Assembly: GCA_032622095.1 (NCBI GenBank)
Contig: CP136065.1
Location: 99,829,343 to 99,893,342 of the forward strand
Length of the DNA: 64,000 nt
Direction of reading: 5' to 3'
Origin: Siphonodentalium dalli
Taxonomy: Eukaryota > Mollusca > Scaphopoda > Gadilida > Siphonodentaliidae
Part shown: positions 50,201 through 62,200 of the stretch, in pieces
Numbering within the stretch: the first letter of the stretch is position 1
Layout of the letters: each line of letters opens with the position of its first letter
The notes under the pieces: model-generated
What the model saw: the letters and a program-made list of their open reading frames with translations, nothing else
Databases searched by the model: none
Told to the model about the DNA's origin: nothing
Position numbers and translations under genes: made by a program

Positions 50201-53200
50201 TTGTTCAAAGTTCTATCAATTAATACTTCACTACTCGAAAATTACTCACTAAACATTACAAACTCACGCTTTTCTTTTCAAAGATATATCCTTTGGTTCA
50301 TCGTCTTGACTTGTATTAGCCTTCGTACTATCACTACTAGTAGTAACTTCAGCTTTACTATCCCTCTCATAATGAAATTCATGGTCTGGAGCTCTAACGT
50401 CAACTCGATACCGATAAGGCCTATCGTAATTATCTGTTGGAGAATTTGGCTGTTCTTGTCTCAGCTGTTTCCTACTAGGTACTATCTCTTTTGGAATAGT
50501 TTGGTCCTTCATATCTTGATCGTGCCTTCGTTTCTGCTCTGGTGACCTGCTTTTGTGCCTGTGTCCATATTCAGATTGATAATCATTTTTATGTGAGAAG
50601 CTTCTGTGATATTCAGTTTGATAATCGTCTTTGTGTGAGAGGTTTCTGTATGGCATATGAAATTATACAGAAGATATAGAGAGTAAGGGGTTTGTATAAA
50701 AGCTGTAAGGCCATGCCATATTACCCGACCCCGAACAGGTGTCCATAAAAGTTAGTTGATAGATTCCATGTGATTTATTTTGTCAAAAATGACCCAATAA
50801 AGTATCATTGACATATTTTTTGTATTGAGTTTGCAGACGCAATACAACATGTTTGAACATAGTTACCATTTGGATCTGTTCGTTCTCACTTGTATAAAAA
50901 ATGTACCAGAATTGTTCCGATTAATATTTTCCCCGATAGATTGATCGCGAATAAAAAGTCCAGGACCCTGCAAAACTTTGATTCACGAATCAGACTGCTG
51001 ATTCAATTCGATCATAGGATTTGAATATTTTCGATTCACTCTTCTAATTGGCTTTCTTGTGGTTGAAAAAGACCATGAGGTTGAACATGCCTTATCCTAA
51101 CTTTAAAATCTAAATATTATATAGGTCTACATTAGTACAATAATGCTTAAAATTTAGCCTAGCTCGCGTTTTTTGTCTTGATGCATTGATTAGTACCATA
51201 CTACCCAATGATGTAAGAGTAATACAGTGTATATCTCACCCAAACAGGCAAATGTAAAGAGTCATTGGAAATATTGATAACATTTAATGAATGCAAACAA
51301 TCTTGATTAATCAGAGATATGATTACTCGGGTTTTCTGGACCATGCGCACGTGCCTGAGAAATAGGAATTGATTTGACACAGGTGGCCTAAAATATTTAA
51401 ATTCATTTAATCTATTTGGGGTATGCATATCAGAAAAAACATTTATCTGATGGGTGGAATATGAAGATAAAATAAAAAGGTCTTATTAGGTGCAACTATA
51501 ACAGAACTAACCTTGTAGGTTTTGGTGGCTCACGATTGTTTTGAGTTCCTGCTAATCGAGAGAGTCTTGTGTTCCTACTAGATATGTCATGGTCTTGGTT
51601 CTCCATGGTTCTGCTATGACCTTGATGAATGTCTGAATGATTTATTACCCAATCAGCATCAATCTCATCGTATCCACCTTTTGAATTCTCGATCTTATAT
51701 TTGTCCAAATTAACAGTCTTTGTTTGTTCAGGACTCTTTTGGTCTGATTTCCTTGATGATTTCGAAAGCTTCCTCAGAAAAATTTTCTTTTTAAGAATTG
51801 TGCTTGCTTGTCTGGAAAAAAAGGGAAAAAGCATGTCTGGAAAGAAAAATAAGGCCATCATGGTTAATTAAGTTTATGTTAAAATAGCATTATCCAGGAT
51901 TCTGAGAATTAAAGGGGTACTGTACACTAAATCTGGTCATTTATGGGACCATCTCCTTTTATACTCAACAGAATATATGCAACAAATGAATGAATTTGAG
52001 TCAGGGATTAGAGCAAAATACACTCATGTGCTCCATGAATGACAAACATGTTAATTGTAATGAAAATGAGCTTATGACTCAAGTCACATTAACATATTCC
52101 ACTATTTACTATATTCATTAACCCTTTCAGTGCCAGGGGCCGATCTCATCGGCCCTAATTTACGGTCTGTAAAATCGGCCCTAAAAAAATAAAAAAATAA
52201 TTAAAATTGTAAAAAATAATAACAAATGATGAAAAATTGTTAGGCCAATGCATTCTCTTATATATGCGAGGCGACCTATGGTCGACTCGCATATATAAGA
52301 GAATGCATTGGCACAGGGTATATGGGTTGATACAAAAATCGGACCTGGCACTCAAAGGGTTAACAAGCATGTTTGATAATAAGATGTCTACTTATCCATT
52401 ACCAAATAGGGAAATACTACAGTCAATCATTTTATTGTAACTCTTATATAGAAATTATCAACTATTTTAATAATTATGAGACTACTTTTGTTTTTGCTTC
52501 AATGTTTGCAAGTATAGTAACTCTGGAATGGACATTTTAAATACAAAACAGGGGAGCAGCTATGGGACTTAGCATACGCAATAGGTAATGCCTTGGTAAA
52601 AGCAGAGGCAAAATAAAGTTGCAAAATAAGTTGATTGGGTTACTAAAATTTCATTGTCAATCAGAAATACAACATATTTAGCCAAACTGACTTCCTTTCA
52701 CTTTTTTGACATATTTTATCCTACAATAGCATCCATGGCACTGGGTTATAACATTGACACAGCTGTTTGTGAGATGGTTGTGGAATTGTACATTTATGAA
52801 ACAATATTCCCCAAAATAACAAAGAATTTAGATGATAGTAAATTGAGTGCCAAATTATATTTAAGCATACAGTATATTGTCTACAATTTCTTTGATTACT
52901 GATCATAATAAAATAGATACCTAGGTTGTAAGGTTATTATTGATTTGAAATGGCAATATTGTTGCAAAATTGCCTAGGTAAAATCAGTTTTTGCCTAGGC
53001 CGATTTCTTCCACCTATTGCCTACGAATCTTTTCCTCAATCCCAGGGCTTGCATTTAAATTTGTACACCTATACAAGAATGCCACAAATTCCTGGTAGAG
53101 TAACAGATCTGGTTGCAGCCCTCTTAAGTATGATTGTTTGGCTTTGGCAATCCGCTATGTCAACCCTTTGCCATGACCCAGATTGGTTCAGCAAATGGCT

Positions 53201-56200
53201 TTGGCATTGCTGATTGCCATAGCCAATTATGAGGGCTGTGGTTGTTACCTCTTCAATCCATCCCATGTTTTAGAACTCCCTGAAGAAGTCCTTTTATGAG
53301 ACTCTGGCTTTATAGACTTTTCACTATGAGGCACATGGAAGTTGAGAGAACTCTGTCTTCGCATACTATGATGCGGAGTTGATTGATCTTGATTCTGTGA
53401 ATGACGATCGTCTTGATTAGGATGACCATATGAGTGATAGTGTGTCATGGATTTTTTAGTGTAGGTAAATGGGGGTGAGTTATGATCAGGTGCATATTCA
53501 TGATCTGGTCTGGTCAATCTTCGGTTTGGTCCATCTGTTGATGAGTGGTCGTGTATGTGTTCACTGATTGGATATGGAAGATCTTTCTGATCAGGAGAGT
53601 GATGTAGGGACATGTATTGACTATTAGCTCCCCAATCATCTCTTGGGCTGTTCTTATTGTGCATAATTTCTGTATTTCTTGGACTTGTATGTGTCGGTGA
53701 ATACCTATGATAAGAAATCCAAAATAAGTTTCCATAAATTAGAATAAAGATAAACAGACACACATATATTAAAGCTACCTATAGTGTCCAAACCTTTATA
53801 ATGCTAATTTACAGCCTATAAATTACTATTTTAGGCCATGCAAAGCAATTTCTTTTTCTCAGTCCAATTTTTTTTTTAAACCATGTGCGCTCACGTTTTT
53901 TTAAAATTTTTATTTCTGTGGCATACAACAACAAATTATTTCAACTAGGCATCATGGACATCAATTGACGATAGAACTTCATCTTTTTACAAATTCATAC
54001 ATCAAGCAAATCAACTAAGACAAATGCCACAAAATGAAGATTTCCAGAATATGTTTTCAGTTTCAAGAATGGCTGGAATGCAGCTCACTAATTACCATAC
54101 CCATTATATGTTAGAGCAGTTGATTCCATTTGAAGTGTTCTATCCCTGTCATTAGCATAGGTCTCATTGCCAAATTTGCTTGGATTGAAGCGCTCAAAGC
54201 CAATATCAGGCCTTGCATTATGGTCTTCATCTTCGCAAGGTAGGTCTTTTGTTCTGTGATATGGTGATACTTTTTTACTAATTGAAAAAAATAGCTGTTT
54301 GCAATTATGTTACAACAAAAGCATGAACTGTTCTGTGTGGTATGGTATTAACGAACAACTCATGAACCCAACTGAGCAGCTTGGAACTTTGGGCAACAAT
54401 GATATGTAATAAAGTTATAAATAATTGGAGTAAGTTTACAAATGTGGAAGCTGTTTTTCATTAGATCAATGATTTTTAATGTTTTTTTTCCCAATGAATA
54501 TATAGGTCAAGGTCAATTCTTGACAATTTTCAATATTTTTCAAAGCCTTCAATTGTGAAAATTAAGGTCAACTCAGCAATTTTAAGGTTAATATTTTCAA
54601 GACACTCAATTAATATTGTAAAAATGATTCGTAATAGCAAACAGTTCAAATATTGCCAATAATCAAGGTCCCCCACCAACTACATCAATTCAAGCACTTT
54701 CTAAGTCCAAATGAAGGATATTCAAGGTCCTGTGGGAACTCTGCAAAAGTCTATCAATTATGAAAGATATCCCCTCCCCATTCAGGCTAGACTTTAAATA
54801 ATTTTCTCTGTACTTGAAGCTCTTTAAATTAGTTGGATTAAAGTGAGGGACAGTATTTTTACCTTGAATGCATGCCGTTGCTGGCATAATTTGAACAGTT
54901 GTTTTCATCCATGAACTGTATTTTGGCAGAATTGTTGACACCTTTTTGAGTTTCGATTCTTGCTGAGCCAACATTACTGTCCCTGCGACTGCTATTGTAT
55001 GGTGAATTCTCACTCAAATCTACTGAGTAAACTGTCTGTTTGTACACAGGTTCATCTGCATGCTTCCCACTTGGTGACTTGTGCTCCTGATTAACCTCAT
55101 ATCTATGTGCTGGATTCACAGTTTGTTTCATTGGAGATTTACAATCGTACTGTGAACTATCATCATCTTTACTTTCTACATTTTTCATATAAACTTTCAG
55201 ATTCTGGAAATGAGAAATAATCAACTGTTGACTTGTCTCATTGTAATATATATATAGAGCGGCACTCTTTTAGGTTATTTTAGGTTAGTGATTATTGCAT
55301 GAGAACATATGGCGGAAGGATACCACAAGGGCCAGACATCCAACTGAGTGAGGTAGTCTCAATTTCAATTCATTTGAATCTCTATGAGTTAATTAACTTA
55401 ATTACACCATGGTAACCCAACGGCAAAATCCAGTTGATCACATTGTGAATGTATCTAAATATGGAATGATGGACACTAAATACGTCCTGACATCTGGATT
55501 GCAGGAAATATCTCAAGGACTATATTTTGTTGCAAAACTGGCCAAGATACAATGAAACATGATCTTGATATATACTACAATATAAAACCTATCCAGTGCA
55601 GGTTATCTGTGAGTGTACAATATTGAGTAATCCATTTACAAAGAGATGCCACATGCACACCATTGTTATCAATTTCAATTTAAAATGTGATGAATGAACA
55701 AGGGCATGGCTAAATAAGCCTGTTAGTTTCCTTGTAAATTGTTATTAAATCAGGTGAATTAAGTGAAAACAATTTTTTTTTTTAAAGCTGTAAAATCATG
55801 TAACTTGTCCTGTAATTTTGGCTGATAAGCACATACCAACTTCGGTTCAGATTGAATACTCCAAATTGGAGTTATCGGTCGAAACCAAGAATGGATGGTG
55901 AGGCGGACAGAGATGGATTACATAATATAACAATTTGTTTCAAATGGGCATATAAAAAGGTTCAGTACATATTAGGACAACTCTAGACTTGAAGGGACAC
56001 AGAAAACCAATGCTAGATATACAAGACATGTGTAGAGAACATATACATACAATACTGTGCACACATATTTTAATAATTAAACACCTTTGGACATATCAGG
56101 AAGATATCCCTGATTTGCGACATGGGTAGAGACCTCTCAGAGGGCTCTGGCTGCAGACCATATCCCAGTATATCCTTGTATAATCGGGGCAGCCTCGTGG

Positions 56201-59200
56201 ACTGGTATGGTAAACATTCATTGTCTAATACTCTTTGCCTCGCATCCTCAAAGTCTATGTTTTCCCATGGAATTGTATCTGAAATAGAAATCAGTTTCTA
56301 TGAAGAATTGTATAATTACTATTATAAATTGGGTTGTAATATAACAATATTTATCAAAAACATTTTAAAGATGAAATTCTTGTCAAAAATGAAGAAAGTA
56401 AAAATATATATTAATCTACCTACCTAATATTTTATACTAAGTAGAGGATGGGCAAAATTTATATTGATACTAGTGGCATGACAAAATTTGTGAACCAATC
56501 TTCACATCAGTTCGATAACGAGAACAACAGAAATGGAGAGGAAGATTAGTGAAACTATTATGTACAATTACCTATAACCACAGCAGAATTATGGGTAATT
56601 TTTCAGGATTTAGTCGGAAATATTGCTTGTTGCCATTCATCGGAAAGAGAATCCTGAAAAATTACCCATAATTCTGCTGTGGTTATGGAGTTGATTAATT
56701 AGGGCATTACTGTACATTTAAACAGTACAGGGTGGAACAATTTGTAAATTTCAGAGGTGACTTCGGCAGTCTTGCAAATGAAATTCCTGTACTATTATTC
56801 CGCCCAGTTCTGTAATATATTTTTGTTTAAATCCCGCCTGTGTTGTAATTTCACCCTGTACTGTTATTTGGAACACATTCATGAGTAAGCTTAATATATA
56901 TCTGGACCTGAGATAATACTTTACTTGTGTATGTTTCCCATACAATGGTGCAGAAACTGTAGATATCAGATTCGGGACCAGGTTCATTGCCATCCCAGAT
57001 CTCTGGACTCATCCAGTGCCATGCATCCATGTAACATTTCAGGTTTGGTGTGCGAAGTCCATCTTTGCTGAAAGTATATAAAGAGAAGATTGCAAAATTT
57101 TCATTTTCGTATGGTCATCAGAATTAGCTGGAGGAGAAGTGTCATCAAGTGAAAGTTTGGATCATGGTTGCTTGCCATTTGATCACTGCAGCTGAGTGTT
57201 CCACATCACTTTAACCCTTCCATGACTGGAGCTTTCTGAAATTTTGCGAAAACTCTGTGCCAATGCATTCTCTTATATATATGCGAGTCTCCCATATGGA
57301 GCCTCGCATATATACGAGACCACATTGGCCTAACAATATTTACCTTGACTGTGTAAGCCACCTGGGGTATTCTCTTATATATGCGAGGCTCCCTATGGGA
57401 GACTCGTATCTATAAGAGAATGCACATCCCACTGGCACAGAATATTTTATGCTGCACCAACACAGCTCCCGTCATGAGAGGGTTAAATGAGATAATCCGA
57501 AACGTCCTGTTATGTGAATACATGCATTTTACCCATGCGCTTCTACAAGGGGAATTCAGACTTTTCCAGATCGGCAGCGGAGAGGGGTGAGCATTTTTCC
57601 CAAACTTGTCCATAGTCAGGTGATAAAACTAAAACTATTCCAGGATTTGTAACTAGTGTATTGATCCTGATTGGAGTTTTACATTCACTTTCACCAGTTA
57701 TTTCAGTTTTTATGAAGGGATCATTGGTAATGTAGACATTATGTAGTAGACTATAGAACTGATAACAAAATTAACCAAATTTCAGAGTCAACCAGTTTAG
57801 ACCATACTCAATGAAAATGACAACTTAATTTTAACCTCTTCGCGGCTATGACATCCATAACTATTAAGGATATAAAAGTGCATGTTGTCTGCTATATGGT
57901 CCATAACACCTACTTCAGAGTGGGACTAATTAAGATACATTATTTTTGAAGAAACACTGAGACTTTATGCTTTTTAGAAACATTGAATCTCCTAGTTTGA
58001 AACAGTGTATGATGTTCCAGGATTGTTTTGGGTTTTTTGGTGATATTCCTGTTAAATTTTGTACTGAGAAATGGCCATATGTCAATGGTCCATCACATGA
58101 TGTTATGTCATTCAGCAGTCAAGAGTTTAAGATAAGTAATTAGATTGTCCATATTTCTGGTAACATGAATGTTAAAGCCACATGTCGGTTTGCACTCCAA
58201 AATACACCTTTATAATATAATCACTTTTGAATTTTTCCTGGTAATGCTATAGTCGAAAAATACATGAATTACCTTTCATTGAGCATTATATGTCCCAGAA
58301 AGATGCACTGAAGTTATAAAAAATATAACTTTGAACAAGATAATTGGGTCCCAATAAACTATTGCGACATTTGTATTCATTGAAATTCCGAAATCGGAAT
58401 ATCGTGCAACTTCCTGAAAAGGTATATTGCGTTATCTTAACATGAAACAATCAAATAACTTTACGGTCTGCTTTCTCTTTATTTTAATTGTCAAAATTAT
58501 GAGGTATCATAATCGTTTCAGAGGAAGACAGCTGTAGATCTATGTTCTGACCATGGTCTACATTTGCAATTTTTATGAGACCGCTGATTAAAACATTCAA
58601 ACCGAAACAAACGAAACAATCTCACTTTCAGCGAAAAATGTAAGAAACGTATTTTCAGCAGTATATCGACAAATTTGTTCAGAATTATTCTTAATTCCTC
58701 TTAACAAATTATGTTTACATAATTTTGGGGTTCGAAAGAGCCATGTCCGTTTAATCACTATTCAGCTATTTTAATTATCATTATATAGAACATTGATATA
58801 AAAGATTTCACATAACACCTTCAAACTTACCACTCAGACACACAATCAAAGTTACCAAGTTTAGCTACATGAGGTGTGACCAGATTGACGGCATGTGATG
58901 TGACATTTGCATGAACTATGTGTTGATCATGGAGGTACACCAATGCTTCTGCTATCTGTATGAGGATCTCATGGATATCTTTGGTCGGCAACTTCTCAAG
59001 CTAAAATGACACATGATTAGTCCATTGAAAGTAAATACCGGGTGGCCTGGGGTTATCAGGCATTTATATATGAAAAATTAACCCTTTCTTTACTAAATAA
59101 TCATTGACGAGTAGTTCCCTTAGGAAATGTCCAAATAATAACTGGCCCGTTTGTTGAACTTATTATCAAAACATTTCCCACCAATGAATAGGAATCCTTC

Positions 59201-62200
59201 AGCACTTGTATTATCTTTTTGTCTGACTGTTGTCTGTCAATTTATCCTGAACACCCCTCTAAATGAATAGTAGACCATTCCTATGTGTAATGTTATACCT
59301 GATGGGAAAATCCATTTTGTAAAGAAAGGGTTAAATGAGGGAGGGATATCGTACATACTATTTTTATTCAAGAAGTTTACAAATTTATCGTAATGTATAT
59401 AGTTTATTTTAGAATCCACAATAACATTTTTAGCAGAAACCTATCCAATTTTTTTTAATGTGGATAAATGGGAGAATGAATTTTGATCTCTTGTATTATT
59501 CTGTGTGAATTGGCAAATATAAAGTATTTTCAGGTGAAGTGATGCGGTAGGTCCTGACAATATAGTATTAATATTTGTTTGGCCAATATAACAGTCAGGC
59601 TGACATTAGTGTGCCCGCAACATAAAGCAGGGTTGGCGCCAGTATTTCCCCAACGCAGGCGCTATGATCCCCTGACAGGAGGGCTATAGCTACCAGGCTG
59701 ACCACTCCGACAGGGGGCTATCTCCCCTGACCCCTCCCCTGACATAAAGTTATGGAGTGATTAGAATTGACCCAAGTAATAATCAGGATATTGTATACAA
59801 GAAATTTTTTATTTATACAATTTCGGTATTACCCAGAACCCACAGTAATTGTCAAACTCTAAGACAATACAAAATTGATTAACTCTGAATATCAAACTTG
59901 AACTATTCAAAACAAATGAATAATGATAACAATAAAAGTAGTAATCTGGAAAACAAAAACATTATCCATAACTCTGGCAACATTGGGTGGACCACAACCA
60001 TATTCAACCTTGCCTAAGCTGAATAAGTTCACAAATCACCTATTATTTTATTTCACTATTATTAAATATATCATCTGGAAACCATTTGAGAAAGACGGAC
60101 GGCACATACCAGTGAATCGAATAGTCCTTTAAAATCTGATTGGCTACAACGCCATGTTCAAATCACAATGTTCCCCATTACTACAGGGTTAAAGAGAATG
60201 TGTGCGAAACGATCATGGGGACATGAGCATGTGAAACATAATGGGTACATGAGCATGAGAAACATAATGGGTACATGAGCATGAGAAACATAATGGGCAC
60301 ATGAGCATGAGAAACATAATGGGTACATGAGCATGTGAAACATAATGGGTACATGAGCATGAGAAACATAATGGGTACATGAGCATGTGAAACATAATGG
60401 GTACATGAGCATGTGAAACATAATGGGTACATGAGCATGTGAAACATAATGGGTACATGAGCATGTGAAACATAATGGGTACATGAGCATGTGAAACATA
60501 ATGGGTACATGAGCATGAGAAACATAATGGGTACATGAGCATGTGAAACATAATGGGTACATGGGCATGTGAAACATCATGGGTACATGGGCATGTGAAA
60601 CATAATGGGTACATGAGCATGTGAAACATAATGGGTACATGAGCATGTGAAACATAATGGGTACATGAGCATGTGAAACATAATGGGTACATGAGCATGT
60701 GAAACATAATGGGTACATGAGCATGTGAAACATAATGGGTACATGAGCATGTGAAACATAATGGGTACATGAGCATGTGAAACATAATGGGTACATGAGC
60801 ATGTGAAACATAATGGGTACATGAGCATGAGAAACATAATGGGTACATGGGCATGTGAAACATCATGGGTACATGAGCATGTGAAACATCATGGGTACAT
60901 GAGCATGTGAAACATCATGGGTACATGAGCATGTGAAACATAATGGGTACATGAGCATGTGAAACATAATGGGTACATGAGCATGTGAAACATAATGGGT
61001 ACATGAACATGTGAAACATCATGGGTACATGAGCATGTGAAACATCATGGGTACATGAGCATGTGAAACATCATGGGTACATGAGCATGTGAAACATCAT
61101 GGGTACATGGGCATGAGAAACATCATGGGTACATGAGCATGTGAAACATCATGGGTACATGAGCATGTGAAACATCATGGGTACATGGGCATGAGAAACA
61201 TCATGGAACATGGGTAAATGAGCATGTGAAACATCTGAGGTATATCAATGACATTTGCACAGGAAGTTTTGACCCATCATGATATTGTTCTAGCACGCCG
61301 TGTTTGACAATATATGTTTGACATCACCGGCTACTGAATTAGGCACTATTCTTATTGGTGTGAGTTAACCTTTCCATGACTGGAGCTTCCTGAAATTTTT
61401 TTAAAACCTTGTGTCAATGCATTCTCTTTTTGTGTGCGAGGCTCCCTTTGGGAGACTCGCATATATACTCGAATATATTGGCCTAATATTATGAACCTTG
61501 ACCATTGTTGGGGCTCGGCCTCTGGGTTCAAAATCGACATCTAGGTATCAAATCTCCATGTACCCCCGATGTTGCTGGAGTAAACTTATAATGTTAATCA
61601 TAAATTGAAATATTCTTGGAGTGGGCGAGGATGAAAACATGGTCCTGCAGGCCTTAAAATGTGACGAGAATCAGAATCATGATTCTTATTTTTATTCTAA
61701 TAAAAAGTCATGATTCCCTGTACAAACACTATGTTTGGATTCTCGCAAAATTTTATGGATTTTAAGGTCTGTCCTGGTTAAATATAAGCCTGTATACCCT
61801 CTGATGAATATAATGGAAGAGAGACCCGATCTGTATCCTCTCAAACACCAGCATCATACCATCAAGGTTATTAGTCTGGCATATACCCATCATCAGCAAG
61901 ACGTTAGGGTGGTGAAGCTTCCTGAAACAACAAATACTCATCATTATGACAGTATTAAAATATGCCATGATAATACATTTATAAAGTTTATCATACCAAA
62001 TAACATTCTCAAACATATGAAATAAAGTAAATTTAGTCAAGGATGTCAGTGTGAGATCTGATTTATAGATAACAGGTTGCTTGTTATTTGTTGTCTGTTC
62101 ATCATAGAGAGAAGCTTGATCCAAAAATAAGTATATCTGTGCAACTATATGTGCAACTATGCCTATGTTAGCAAATGATCTGAATTATCTAACCATACAT

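Noticed and set aside
50201-50545. 114-codon plus-strand open frame
   Set aside because: Shadow of the minus-strand exon 50268-50645, which has matching splice phases on both sides.
53514-53735. Alternative frame of exon 53249-53704
   Set aside because: It contains a stop and does not agree with phase 2 of the flanking exons.
60158-60866. Open frames up to 217 codons on the minus strand with repeated MFHMLMYPLCFTCSC
   Set aside because: The 26 bp minisatellite is open in all three minus frames because 3 x 26 bp repeats without stops; there is no other gene evidence.
60217-61237. CRISPR-like appearance of regular short repeats
   Set aside because: Units follow one another directly with no unique spacers; this is a minisatellite in a eukaryotic intron.
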